Below are positions 54,284 through 63,977 of a stretch of 64,000 bases of DNA, piece by piece. A program made the position numbers and the translations under genes. The notes below the pieces were generated by a model. The model searched no databases and was not told the origin of the DNA. It saw nothing but the letters and a program-made list of their open reading frames with translations. Source of the DNA: Silvimonas amylolytica (lineage in GTDB: Bacteria > Pseudomonadota > Gammaproteobacteria > Burkholderiales > Chitinibacteraceae). The first letter of the stretch is position 1; each line of letters opens with the position of its first letter. The DNA is taken from assembly GCF_014645555.1 (NCBI RefSeq), contig NZ_BMLY01000001.1:203929-267928 (forward strand). Direction: 5' to 3'.

Positions 54284-56332
54284 ATGTTACTGAGCGGCGT
54301 TTTATTTTGCTGCTTTACCATCCCGTTAATCCTGGTAGAGCATTTGCGCGCCAGTTCGCGCAAGATCCGCAATGAGAACCTGAAGATGCGCCAACGCATC
54401 GAAATGCACGAATCATTACTGGATGGCTTGCCCATTGCCGTCTTTGCCATCCATTCAAATGGCGAGGTCATTGAAAGCAATCGGGCCTATCGGGAAATGG
54501 TCAACCAGGGCATATCCGGGGTGCTACCCATGCGCACCCAGCAAGAAGGCAGCACCCGAGACCTCCCTGCTTCCATCAAGGATTTCTACAAAGAGATCCA
54601 TGCCACATCTCGCCCGCATTATCAGGACATGCACTTGCAAGTTGGCGGGACAACACGCGATGTTTATTTTTGGTCCGTTCCATTCTACGAAACCCACGGC
54701 ATTGCAACGGGCTGCCTTGGCGGCTGGCTGGACATCAGCGACCGTACACAACTGGAAGCCGACCTGCGCGCGGCCAAAGACGAAGCCGATGCCGCACGCA
54801 GCGCAATGGAAGAGGCCAGCAAGGCCAAATCCACCTTTCTGTCTGGCATCACACACGAAATCCGCACGCCCTTGAACGTGATCATTGGCAGCCTTGAAAT
54901 TGGCGCACTAAACGAACAACAGCCATCCAGCGCCCGTCGCCGCCCGCAAGAAATGGCACTGGAAGCAGCCCACCATTTACTCGGTCTCATCGACGACATT
55001 CTGGATTTCTCCAAAATTGAAGCCGGCAAATTGACCATGCACACCGTGCCAACTCAGGTCAGCACTTTCCTGACCGATACGGGTGCATTGTTTGAAACCC
55101 CGATGCATCAGAGGGGCCTCACGTTCTCACACGACTTTTCAAACATTTCGCCATCGGTCTGGGCAGCCGTAGATGCCACCCGATTACGGCAAATCCTGGT
55201 CAATTTACTGTCGAATGCCATGAAATTCACCGGGGAAGGCGGGCGCATCCAGCTGCTCGCTGCGTGCACCCCAATAAACGAGACGCACATCAAACTGGAA
55301 GCCTCCGTCACAGACACAGGCATCGGCATCTCGGCCAGCGACCAACAACGCCTGTTCCAGCCATTCAACCAGGCTGACAACAGCCGTATCCGCATGCCCC
55401 ACGCCACCCGAGGAACGGGGCTTGGCCTGGCCATCTGCAAGCAACTGATCACCATGATGGGCGGCACCATCACGCTTCAGAGCACTCTCGAAAAAGGAAC
55501 AAAAGTCAGCCTGGAACTTGTTTTGCCGCAAGCCCAACCCGTCATTTCAAGCGCACACCTGGCGACCACACCAGCAACCCGCCCCCGCGAATGTCGGCGC
55601 GTGTTACTGGTAGACGATCACGTCCTGAACCTGACTGTACTAACGTATCAATTCCAGCAACTGGGTTGCGACGTGGTACAGGCAGACGGCGGCGAAGAAG
55701 CACTCGCCAGACTCAACAGCGACCAATTCGACCTGATCATTACGGATTATTCGATGCCCGGCATGGATGGCCCCACATTGACCCGGCGCATTCGGCAACT
55801 GGAAACAGCGCGTCAAACAACGCCTTCACGCATTATCGGGCTCACTGCACATACCCAGCACGAATACCGCAATGCAGCGCTTGCCGCGGGCATGGACGAG
55901 TGTCTGCACAAGCCAGTGGGAATGAAGGCATGGTCGGAACTGCTTGACCGGACCCCGTCAATCACCTCAACTGCAAGCGCAGCAAGCATTCAACTGGATG
56001 TTGTCAGTGGCATAGCTCAAGGCAATCAGGCGCACGAAATCAAGCTACTCAGTACGCTACTGGCGGGCTGCGCCGCAGACTGGCAATCGGTACAGCTCGC
56101 CTGGTCAGACCAGCAATGGGCGCACTTGAAAGACGCTGGCCACCGGATCAAGGGCGTGGCCCGGATGTTTGGTTTTACCGATCTCTCAACCGCCTGCGAA
56201 CAACTGGAACGCGCAGCCCTTGCGGCAGACGTATCTCTCGACACCATAAATGCAATCAAACAAGCCCTTGATGGCGTCAGCCAGGCCGCCACGCACCGCC
56301 TTGAAGCACTGCGATCAACCCCCGACGAATAA
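54284..56332 (+). CDS. Hybrid sensor kinase with PAS, REC and Hpt domains (module 1)
   Basis: A 682-aa kinase. One N-terminal membrane helix (about 3-19) is followed by a PAS region (about 43-160), a dimerisation/phospho-acceptor domain with H191 in SGITHEIRTPLN, an ATPase domain (NLLSNAMKFTGEGGR, DTGIGIS, GTGLGLAI), a receiver with D488 in ITDYSMPG, and a C-terminal Hpt with H620 in AGHRIKGVARMFG. It lacks the periplasmic solute-binding domains of BvgS/EvgS, so it probably senses a cytosolic or membrane cue, or takes input from another kinase. Co-transcribed with the regulator before it. Confidence 0.94.
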   Translation: MLLSGVLFCCFTIPLILVEHLRASSRKIRNENLKMRQRIEMHESLLDGLPIAVFAIHSNGEVIESNRAYREMVNQGISGVLPMRTQQEGSTRDLPASIKDFYKEIHATSRPHYQDMHLQVGGTTRDVYFWSVPFYETHGIATGCLGGWLDISDRTQLEADLRAAKDEADAARSAMEEASKAKSTFLSGITHEIRTPLNVIIGSLEIGALNEQQPSSARRRPQEMALEAAHHLLGLIDDILDFSKIEAGKLTMHTVPTQVSTFLTDTGALFETPMHQRGLTFSHDFSNISPSVWAAVDATRLRQILVNLLSNAMKFTGEGGRIQLLAACTPINETHIKLEASVTDTGIGISASDQQRLFQPFNQADNSRIRMPHATRGTGLGLAICKQLITMMGGTITLQSTLEKGTKVSLELVLPQAQPVISSAHLATTPATRPRECRRVLLVDDHVLNLTVLTYQFQQLGCDVVQADGGEEALARLNSDQFDLIITDYSMPGMDGPTLTRRIRQLETARQTTPSRIIGLTAHTQHEYRNAALAAGMDECLHKPVGMKAWSELLDRTPSITSTASAASIQLDVVSGIAQGNQAHEIKLLSTLLAGCAADWQSVQLAWSDQQWAHLKDAGHRIKGVARMFGFTDLSTACEQLERAALAADVSLDTINAIKQALDGVSQAATHRLEALRSTPDE

Positions 56333-56476
56333 CCCATGCGCGCGGGGCTCGGCATTTTACAGTTCAGCCGCACGAACTTCCGGCAAGCCCCCTGACGCAC
56401 AGCAGATTGCGTGGGTGTGATCTAGACTACCGCTCAGAAGCCTGCACCTCAGCAGGCCCTCACCCGAGGGGGATTC

Positions 56477-57112
56477 ATGCTGAAGCAGCCGGCACACTCT
56501 GTCTTTATCGTGGACGATCACCCGGCCGTTTGTGCGGCGCTCGCCAGCGCCATTACCGGCGAGGACACGCTGCAACTGGCGGGAACCGCACACACCGGCA
56601 CTGAGGCGCTTCAGCGCATTCAGAACATCAAGCCAGACCTCGTCATTCTGGATTTGAAACTGCCCGATATTGATGGACTGCATCTCATCTCCCGCCTGCG
56701 CAAAAGTGAAGCCACCAGCAAAATCCTGGTTTTCTCCATGCTGGATCCGCGTATGTATCTGTCAAGAATCATGGAGGCGGGCGGCAACGGCTTTGTGGGC
56801 AAAGACCAGACGGTGGAGAGCGTCCTGTCTGCAGCACTGCAGATTCTGCGTGGCTACAACTGTTTTCCCAGCCTTGATATTCACCACACCGGCCGATCAG
56901 ACGAAGGCGACCCCATCAAACGGCTATCTCAGCGTGAACTGGTTGTCATGCTTGCCTTGGCACGTGGCATGTCCAACAAAGAGCTTGCCGGCACGCTTCA
57001 CCTGAGCGAGAAAACCATCGCCAGCCACAAAGCGCACATTCTGGAAAAACTCAACCTCTCGAATCTGGCAGAGGTGATCGAGTTCGCCCGGGCCAGGCAG
57101 TTGCTGGACTAG
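56477..57112 (+). CDS. BvgA/EvgA-like response regulator (module 2)
   Basis: A 211-aa regulator with intact receiver (VDDHP at 12-16, D59 in VILDLKLPDIDG, Lys in GFVGKDQ) and LuxR helix-turn-helix (LSQRELVVMLALARGMSNKELAGTLHLSEKTIASHKAHIL). It is related to the module 1 regulator. A GAGGGGG tract precedes the ATG. The large BvgS-like kinase begins 27 bases downstream, so they are almost certainly a cognate pair. Confidence 0.94.
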   Translation: MLKQPAHSVFIVDDHPAVCAALASAITGEDTLQLAGTAHTGTEALQRIQNIKPDLVILDLKLPDIDGLHLISRLRKSEATSKILVFSMLDPRMYLSRIMEAGGNGFVGKDQTVESVLSAALQILRGYNCFPSLDIHHTGRSDEGDPIKRLSQRELVVMLALARGMSNKELAGTLHLSEKTIASHKAHILEKLNLSNLAEVIEFARARQLLD

Positions 57113-57139
57113 GCCACAGCCTTCTGGCCAGTCGCTCAA

Positions 57140-60100
57140 ATGGGCACATTTCCACATCACTGGCTGACGACCCTCTGGCTAGCCCTGGCGCTTTGGGGCT
57201 TACCTTGCACCAGCCCGGCGGACGCCGCTGCCAGCCAGGCCAGAACGGTCATTGTCGGCACGCTGCCTAACTTATTGCCGCCGCTGGATATCCAGCTCGC
57301 CGGCGATCGCCCTGACGGCATTTCTGCGGACCTGATCAAGGACATTGCCGCACGCAATCACTGGCAACTTGAGTTCCGCCCATTCAGTAGCGCTCACAGC
57401 CAACTTCAGGCTTTAGCCACAGGCCAGATCGACATTGCCACATCTGCAGCACAAGCGCTCGAACCAGACCCGGCACTTGCTTATGGCGCCCCTTACTACA
57501 CAGGGCGCCTGGTCGTCGTTACTCGCAAAAACCGCTCCGCTACAGCACCACTGAGTCAAGTGGCTTTCTCGCCCACCAGCACCCCGCCGGAACGGCTGCG
57601 CGCGTTGGCCGGACAACGCCGGCTTCAGATCCAGCCCTATGCAAATGACCCCGAGGCTCTGGAAGCCGTTGCGCTTGGCCAGGCAGATGCCTATATCGGC
57701 GACAACGGCGTGGCATTCTGGCTGATCCGCCTGCTCAACCTGGCCAATCTGTCCATCGCGTTTTATGCGGATGAGCAGCCCAATCAGTTTCATCTGGTCA
57801 CCCGGGCCAGCGACGCCACGTTACGCAACGCCATTGATAAACAGATCGACAAACAAGGCAATGACGCCTCATTTGGCAAGCAGCTCGCATGGCTGTCAGT
57901 CGCTACACCCGATACCCCCGAACAGCCCCTCACGCTAACGCCTGAAGAAAAACGCTGGATACAACAACACCCCGTCGCCCATTATTCCACCCTCCCGGAC
58001 CTGATCCCGTTTTACTACAAAACACCGCATGGAAAACCGCAAGGACTCGTTGTTGACCTGTTAGAAAGAGTTACCAGGCAGACCGGCCTGAAATTCGAAC
58101 CGCTCGAACGCGCCAACCTGAAAGACATCAAGCAAGACAACCTTGGCGGCAAGTCCGATATCGCGCTATTCATGCGGGCGATTGACCAGGAGGGCGCCTG
58201 GCGCAAAACCCACACCTACGCACATCAGCTTTTCGTCCTGGTCGGGCGGACCAATTCAAGAGCCTGCGCAAACAACCTGACCCCTCGCGATACTGTTGGA
58301 TACCTGGGCACAGAAACCGGCAGCACGACGTTTACGCGTCAGTTTCCAAAATACAAGCTTCAAGCAGTTCCAACCGTTTCGGGCTTGCTGGATGCGGTGC
58401 AAAGCGGCGACCTGCATTGCGCGTTGATAGATATCTCGGTCGCCAATTACATGATTGGCCAGTTTTATGCAGACACGCTCACCATACAGAGCGCACCCGA
58501 ACCACTCCCCACGCTTATCGGGTTCGGCGTCACCAGCACAGAGCCTCTGTTATCCAGCATTCTCAACAAAGCGATCCTCTCGCTACCCGCAGACTACGCC
58601 GCGCGATGGAAAGACCAATGGCTGTCTGGCGGCAGCCCCGAACCCACGTTCAACCGGTATCGCACCAGAGCCTTCTGGATACTTTCCATAGGGTTGACGG
58701 TCAGTCTGGGCGCGGCCATATGGGGTGGCATACTTTGGCGAGAAGTCCGTCGTCGGCGCAAGGCAGAGCAAAAACTGCAGGACATGCTGATCCGGGACCA
58801 GCAACTGTTCAACAGTATTCCCATGGCGATGTTTTACGCCGACACCGCCGGCAAATTCACGGCGGGCAATGGTGCCTGGATAGCCGCAACGGGCCTGAAA
58901 AACCGCACAACAGCGGGGCTCGACATCACCGGACTACCCGTAACCGGAGAGCCATCGATCCGCACCTTGATAGATTCAGGCGACCACCCTGAATACAGTC
59001 TCACCGACTTGAAAGCTCGGCTAAACGGGGAGATACGCGATTTATATTTCTGGCTCACCCGGTTCGAAGATGGCAAAGGATCAAACGCCGGGATCGCCGG
59101 CGGCTGGCTGGATATCAGCGAGCGAGTACGACTGGAACATGAATTGCGGCTGGCCAGAGATGAAGCGGCCCGATCAAATCAGGTGAAAAGCATTTTTCTG
59201 GCGGGCATGAGTCATGAAATCAGAACGCCACTCAGCATCGCGGCGAGCATCATTGAACTAAGGCTGGATGACGAGAAAAACGCGACGGCCAGAGAACAAC
59301 TTGAAACCGCCCAAACGGCAATCGCACACCTGCTGGCACTCATCGATGAGATTCTCGACTTGTCCCGCATCGAGTCAGAAACCCTGAAACTTCGACCCGA
59401 CCAGGTTTATTTAGCTCAAACAATCAAAGACCTGATTGAGCAGTTCACCGCCAGGGCGCGTCAAAAAGGCATCGGTTTTATCTGCAATTACCAGAACTGC
59501 GATTTATTGATCAGTATTGATCCGGTCCGATTGCGCCAGATACTGACCAATCTCATCTCAAACGCGATCAAATTCACCAATAGCGGCAACGTTTCGTTTC
59601 ATGCCGACCTCGCCATGGAAGAGCACAAATCAACCGCACTATTGCACCTGGAGGTCTCTGACACCGGTATCGGTATACCTCTGGCAGAGCAGGGCATGTT
59701 GTTTGAGCCGTTCTACCGGGCCAGTACGCCCGGACGGCAAATCTACGAAGGCACGGGCCTGGGCCTGGCACTCACCAGACAACTCATTCTGGCCATGCAA
59801 GGGCAAATCACATTTGAGAGCGTGCCACACCAAGGAACTACATTCGCGGTAACGCTCCCGGTCAGCGTCAAGCCACCCACCTCAAGCGAGGCTCAAGCCG
59901 ATACAAACAATGATGCATTCTGGTTTCCCGGCCTGCGCGCCCTGCTTGTCGATGACCACCCAGCCAATCGGCTCATTGTGCGCAGCCAGCTTGAGCCATA
60001 TGGAGTCTCCATGACAGAGGCCGAAGACGGATTTACCGCGCTGGATTTGCTGACCAACAACCAGTTTGATTTGATTATTCTGGATTACACCATGCCATTG

Positions 60101-60646
60101 ATATCAGGCAGCCAGGTCGCCCGCGCCATTCGCCAACGAGAATCCGCGCAAAACACAAACACGCCCATCATCGGCATGACCGCATCACTGCAGGACGAAA
60201 TCAGAGAGGACGCCCTCCATGCCGGCATGAACGAATGCGTTGTACGCCCGGTCAGCATGTCCACATGGCGCAAACTACTGAAAACCTGGTGCTGGCCCAT
60301 GATGGATCAACGCCCCACATTCATCCCCCGATCCAGTGCCGGTTACGATGAACCCGCCATTCTCAGCGCCCTGACGCAAACCCTTCCGGCAGATATCAAC
60401 ACGGCAAATCAAAGCGTGAGGCTGCGGAACGTACGACAACTTGCCGAAACGATCCACCGTATCAAAGGCCCGTTCAAAATGATCGGACAGGCTGAAATCG
60501 TCGACATTTGCGAGGAACTGGAAGCTGGCTGTACCAATGATCCGGATTTTGCAGACCTGCAAACGGCGCTACGCCGACTCGACCGCATTTTGCAGGAATT
60601 CATGAAACTGCATGCGCTCGACTCAAACCGTGACAACCCGTCATAG
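57140..60646 (+). CDS. BvgS/EvgS-like hybrid sensor kinase (module 2)
   Basis: A 1168-aa multidomain kinase. A signal segment (WLALALWGLPCTSPADA) is followed by two periplasmic solute-binding type 3 (Venus flytrap) domains (about 35-265 and 270-495), a membrane helix (about 511-534), a PAS region (about 560-670), the phospho-acceptor H692 in AGMSHEIRTPLS, an ATPase domain (NLISNAIKFTNSGN, DTGIGIP, GTGLGLAL), a receiver with D982 in ILDYTMP and an Hpt domain with H1106 in ETIHRIKGPFKMIG. This is the classic BvgS/EvgS order. The ligand of the flytrap domains is unknown. No strong SD precedes the start. Confidence 0.95.
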   Translation: MGTFPHHWLTTLWLALALWGLPCTSPADAAASQARTVIVGTLPNLLPPLDIQLAGDRPDGISADLIKDIAARNHWQLEFRPFSSAHSQLQALATGQIDIATSAAQALEPDPALAYGAPYYTGRLVVVTRKNRSATAPLSQVAFSPTSTPPERLRALAGQRRLQIQPYANDPEALEAVALGQADAYIGDNGVAFWLIRLLNLANLSIAFYADEQPNQFHLVTRASDATLRNAIDKQIDKQGNDASFGKQLAWLSVATPDTPEQPLTLTPEEKRWIQQHPVAHYSTLPDLIPFYYKTPHGKPQGLVVDLLERVTRQTGLKFEPLERANLKDIKQDNLGGKSDIALFMRAIDQEGAWRKTHTYAHQLFVLVGRTNSRACANNLTPRDTVGYLGTETGSTTFTRQFPKYKLQAVPTVSGLLDAVQSGDLHCALIDISVANYMIGQFYADTLTIQSAPEPLPTLIGFGVTSTEPLLSSILNKAILSLPADYAARWKDQWLSGGSPEPTFNRYRTRAFWILSIGLTVSLGAAIWGGILWREVRRRRKAEQKLQDMLIRDQQLFNSIPMAMFYADTAGKFTAGNGAWIAATGLKNRTTAGLDITGLPVTGEPSIRTLIDSGDHPEYSLTDLKARLNGEIRDLYFWLTRFEDGKGSNAGIAGGWLDISERVRLEHELRLARDEAARSNQVKSIFLAGMSHEIRTPLSIAASIIELRLDDEKNATAREQLETAQTAIAHLLALIDEILDLSRIESETLKLRPDQVYLAQTIKDLIEQFTARARQKGIGFICNYQNCDLLISIDPVRLRQILTNLISNAIKFTNSGNVSFHADLAMEEHKSTALLHLEVSDTGIGIPLAEQGMLFEPFYRASTPGRQIYEGTGLGLALTRQLILAMQGQITFESVPHQGTTFAVTLPVSVKPPTSSEAQADTNNDAFWFPGLRALLVDDHPANRLIVRSQLEPYGVSMTEAEDGFTALDLLTNNQFDLIILDYTMPLISGSQVARAIRQRESAQNTNTPIIGMTASLQDEIREDALHAGMNECVVRPVSMSTWRKLLKTWCWPMMDQRPTFIPRSSAGYDEPAILSALTQTLPADINTANQSVRLRNVRQLAETIHRIKGPFKMIGQAEIVDICEELEAGCTNDPDFADLQTALRRLDRILQEFMKLHALDSNRDNPS

Positions 60647-60686
60647 GGACTGGCGCAACCAGACTAAAGGGAAGGGCGCCCGGGCC

Positions 60687-60751
60687 GACTGGCAGCCATT
60701 ATGGAGAAACCCGGGATAACCCGCCAAAAACCCGGATAATGGCGGCCAGTC
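60687..60751. repeat. Long inverted repeat upstream of the YcaO gene
   Basis: Arms 60687-60702 and 60736-60751 are complementary over 16 bases with one mismatch (GACTGGCAGCCATTAT against GACTGGCCGCCATTAT on the other strand), enclosing a 33-base loop that contains its own CCGGG/CCCGG hairpin. It lies between the kinase stop (60646) and the YcaO start (60780). It could end the kinase transcript or act as a leader structure for the YcaO gene; there is no strong T run. Confidence 0.7.
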
Positions 60752-60779
60752 ATTTTGAATACCGCTTTGGATTTATCCC

Positions 60780-62978
60780 ATGGAAATTAAGGTCAACTTT
60801 CTCGACAAGCTTCGCCTTGAAGCCAAGTTTGATGATTTCACGGTCATTGCTGACCAGCCCATCCGTTACAAAGGGGATGGCTCTGCGCCGGGTCCGTTCG
60901 ATTACTTCCTGGCCTCTTCGGCGCTGTGTGCCGCTTATTTCGTGAAGTTGTACTGTTCCACTCGCAACATCCCTACCGAAAACATCCGGCTGTCGCAGAA
61001 CAATATTGTTGACCCGGAAAACCGCTACCAGCAGATTTTCAAAATTCAGGTTGAATTGCCCGCGGATATCTCTGCCAAAGACCGCGAAGGCATCTTGCGC
61101 TCTATCGACCGCTGCACCGTTAAAAAAGTGGTGCAAGCCGGGCCAGAATTCATCATCGAAGAAGTGGAAAATCTCGACGCCGATGCCCAGGCCTTGCTGA
61201 CCCTGAACCCGTCCGCCGAGGCTGCCACGTACATTCCAGGCAAAGATCTTCCGCTGGAACAAACCATTGCCAATATGTCTGGCGTCCTGGCGAACCTGGG
61301 CATCAAGATTGAAATTGCGTCGTGGCGCAATATCATCCCCAACGTGTGGTCGCTGCACATTCGCGACGCGCATTCGCCGATGTGTTTTACCAACGGCAAA
61401 GGGGCAACCAAAGAAAGCGCACTGGCGTCAGCCCTGGGCGAATACATCGAGCGCCTGAGCAATAATCACTTCTATGCTGGCAGCTTCTGGGGCGAGGACA
61501 TTGCAAATGCGGAATTCGTGCATTATCCGAATGAACGCTGGTTCAAACCTGGCCCTGATGGCGCGTTGCCCACTGAAATTCTGGATGAGTACTGCCTGCC
61601 CATTTACAACCCCGATGGCGAATTGCTGGGCACGCACCTCTATGACACCAACTCCGGTAATGTAGAACGCGGCATCTGTTCATTGCCCTTTGTGCGTCAG
61701 TCAGACGGTGAACTGGTTTACTTTCCATCCAATCTGATCGAAAACCTGTTCGTCAGCAACGGCATGAGTGCCGGCAACACCCTGGCTGAAGCCCAGGTGC
61801 AATGCCTGTCCGAAATTTTTGAGCGGGCCGTCAAACGCGAAATCCTCGAAGGCGAAATCGCACTACCCGATGTACCACAAGACGTTCTGGCCAAATATCC
61901 AGGCATCGTAGCCGGGATTCAGGGACTGGAAGAGCAGGGGTTCCCGGTTCTGGTCAAAGACGCTTCACTCGGCGGCAAATACCCGCTCATGTGCGTCACC
62001 CTGATGAATCCGCGTACTGGCGGGGTATTTGCTTCATTTGGCGCGCACCCAAGCTTCGAAGTAGCACTGGAACGCAGCCTGACCGAGCTATTACAAGGCC
62101 GCAGCTTTGAAGGCCTGAACGACTTGCCAGCCCCTACCTTTGAAAGCCACGCTGTGACCGAGCCCAATAACTTTGTCGAACACTTCGTGGACTCCAGCGG
62201 CGTCGTGTCATGGCGGTTTTTCAGCGCCAAAGCAGACTACCCGTTTGTAGAGTGGGATTTCTCAGGCCACGGCGAAAACTCCAACGCCGAAGAAGCCGCA
62301 GCCTTGTTCGGCATTCTGGAAGATCTGGGCAAAGAATCCTACGTGGCTGTGTATGACCAGCTGGGCGCCACCGCCTGCCGCATTCTGGTTCCCGGTTACT
62401 CCGAGATTTACCCGATCGAAGACCTGGTTTGGGACAACACCAACAAGGCGCTCTCGTTCCGTGAAGACATCCTCAACCTGCACAGACTGGACGACGAGCA
62501 ACTGGGCGCACTCCTGGCGCGTCTGGATGACGGCGAGCAAGAAGACTACACCGACATCGCCACGCTGATTGGCATTGAGTTTGATGAAAACACGGCCTGG
62601 GGCCAACTGACCGTACTGGAGCTGAAACTCCTGATTCATCTGGCGCTGAAGCAGTTTGAAGACGCCCTTGATCTCACCGGGGCGTTCCTGCAATACAACG
62701 ACAACACGCTCGAACGCGGGCTGTTCTATCAGGCACTGAAAACGGTTCTGGAAGCATGTCTGGATCGCGAAGTGGATCTGGAAGATTACGTCGTCAATTT
62801 CCGGCGCATGTTTGGTGATGCGCGCATGGATGCGGTACTGGGCGCGCTGGATGGCAGCGTTCGCTTCTACGGCCTGACACCCACCAGCATGAAACTGGAA
62901 GGTCTGGACAGACACCAGCGCCTGATCGACAGCTACAAGAAACTGCACGTCGCACGCGGCAAAGCGGCAATCAGGTAA
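60780..62978 (+). CDS. ycaO: OsmC domain / YcaO domain fusion protein
   Basis: A 732-aa protein. The first 140 residues form an OsmC-like domain with the two paired Cys (SALCAAYFVKLYC near 50 and SIDRCTVKKV near 115) typical of peroxide-reducing OsmC folds. Residues about 160-560 are the YcaO cyclodehydratase-like ATP-grasp-type domain with SALGEYIERLSNN and AQVQCLSEIFERAVKRE; the remainder is a helical TPR-like tail. YcaO is linked to methylthiolation of ribosomal protein S12 with RimO; no rimO gene is in the window. The start has a weak SD and lies 28 bases past the inverted repeat. Confidence 0.94.
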   Translation: MEIKVNFLDKLRLEAKFDDFTVIADQPIRYKGDGSAPGPFDYFLASSALCAAYFVKLYCSTRNIPTENIRLSQNNIVDPENRYQQIFKIQVELPADISAKDREGILRSIDRCTVKKVVQAGPEFIIEEVENLDADAQALLTLNPSAEAATYIPGKDLPLEQTIANMSGVLANLGIKIEIASWRNIIPNVWSLHIRDAHSPMCFTNGKGATKESALASALGEYIERLSNNHFYAGSFWGEDIANAEFVHYPNERWFKPGPDGALPTEILDEYCLPIYNPDGELLGTHLYDTNSGNVERGICSLPFVRQSDGELVYFPSNLIENLFVSNGMSAGNTLAEAQVQCLSEIFERAVKREILEGEIALPDVPQDVLAKYPGIVAGIQGLEEQGFPVLVKDASLGGKYPLMCVTLMNPRTGGVFASFGAHPSFEVALERSLTELLQGRSFEGLNDLPAPTFESHAVTEPNNFVEHFVDSSGVVSWRFFSAKADYPFVEWDFSGHGENSNAEEAAALFGILEDLGKESYVAVYDQLGATACRILVPGYSEIYPIEDLVWDNTNKALSFREDILNLHRLDDEQLGALLARLDDGEQEDYTDIATLIGIEFDENTAWGQLTVLELKLLIHLALKQFEDALDLTGAFLQYNDNTLERGLFYQALKTVLEACLDREVDLEDYVVNFRRMFGDARMDAVLGALDGSVRFYGLTPTSMKLEGLDRHQRLIDSYKKLHVARGKAAIR

Positions 62979-62993
62979 GCCACCCAACGGACC

Positions 62994-63030
62994 GGTGCGA
63001 TTCTTTGCTCCAAGGGCAGAAAATCGCACC
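62994..63030 (+). terminator. Possible terminator hairpin after ycaO
   Basis: GGTGCGATT (62994-63002) and AATCGCACC (63022-63030) form a 9-base stem 15 bases after the stop; the T run is weak, so efficiency is doubtful. Confidence 0.5.
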
Positions 63031-63171
63031 CTCCGGCATGCAGTGCACCTTGTAAAAAAGGAATGCGTTGCCCTAAATTCAGATCACCTGCATCAGGTTG
63101 CATCTCGTCATTTCAAGACCAGATCGCCACCCATGTCTGCCTCCTGTGGCAATCCGGAAAAAGGGTGAATC

Positions 63172-63870
63172 ATGAAAAAAACATGGCTACTGGCGCTCGT
63201 TCTGACTATGCTGGCGAGCGCATTTTTCAATACCGCAAGGGCAGAGGCAACCACCCCCACCACCAAACGTGCGGCCACGACAGCATGGACCGAAGAAGGT
63301 CTGCAAAAGGCCCCCGCAAAAGAATTCGACCTCGCATACATCACGCCTGGAGCCAGCCTTGTCGGGTACAATCAGATCCTCCTGGGCCCCATTCCGGTTT
63401 CATTTCGCCGCGGCTGGGAGAAACAAGCCGCCATCGGGTCACGTCTCCCCATCAACACCAAAGATGTGCAAAGCATCAAGGACAATCTGGCAAACGTGCT
63501 CAGAGAAGAACTCACCCTGCAACTCAACGCGGGCGGATACAGACTGGTCGATACCGCAGGCGAGGGCGTACTTGAGATCGACTTGTCCGTCGTAAATCTG
63601 GATGTTGCGGCTCCTGACACACCAGGCGCCAGCCGCGCCAGAACATATGCGGTTTCGGCAGGTGAAATGACACTGGTCGCGGCATTGCGCGACGCCGTCA
63701 CCGGCACCACCATCATGCGCATTTATGACCACTACGTAGCCAGAGAGTCATTCAAACCAGAGCAAATCCGTAACGGCGACAATGCCCAGGCGGCCCATGA
63801 AGCGGCTGCCACATGGGCCGCGGCAATTCGCCGCGAACTCGATCTGGCTCACGGCACAGACGCTCGTTAA
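63172..63870 (+). CDS. DUF3313 family exported protein
   Basis: A 232-aa protein with a signal peptide (MKKTWLLALVLTMLASAFFNTARA) and a DUF3313-like domain: LPINTKDVQSIKDNLANVLREELTLQL and GEGVLEIDLSVVNLDVA are family-like, with alternating beta strands to the end. Such proteins are usually periplasmic or lipoproteins; this one lacks a lipobox Cys. Function unknown. AAAGGG precedes the ATG. It is the last complete gene before the dif-like site. Confidence 0.88.
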   Translation: MKKTWLLALVLTMLASAFFNTARAEATTPTTKRAATTAWTEEGLQKAPAKEFDLAYITPGASLVGYNQILLGPIPVSFRRGWEKQAAIGSRLPINTKDVQSIKDNLANVLREELTLQLNAGGYRLVDTAGEGVLEIDLSVVNLDVAAPDTPGASRARTYAVSAGEMTLVAALRDAVTGTTIMRIYDHYVARESFKPEQIRNGDNAQAAHEAAATWAAAIRRELDLAHGTDAR

Positions 63871-63977
63871 ATCCGGCCATGACATCGGGTTCACGGCGAT
63901 GGCGAGTTTCTTGAGCATTTTGGTAACGAGCCAATCAAAAGAGACTGGAACACTCCGGCCACCGAAATGTCATCTTT

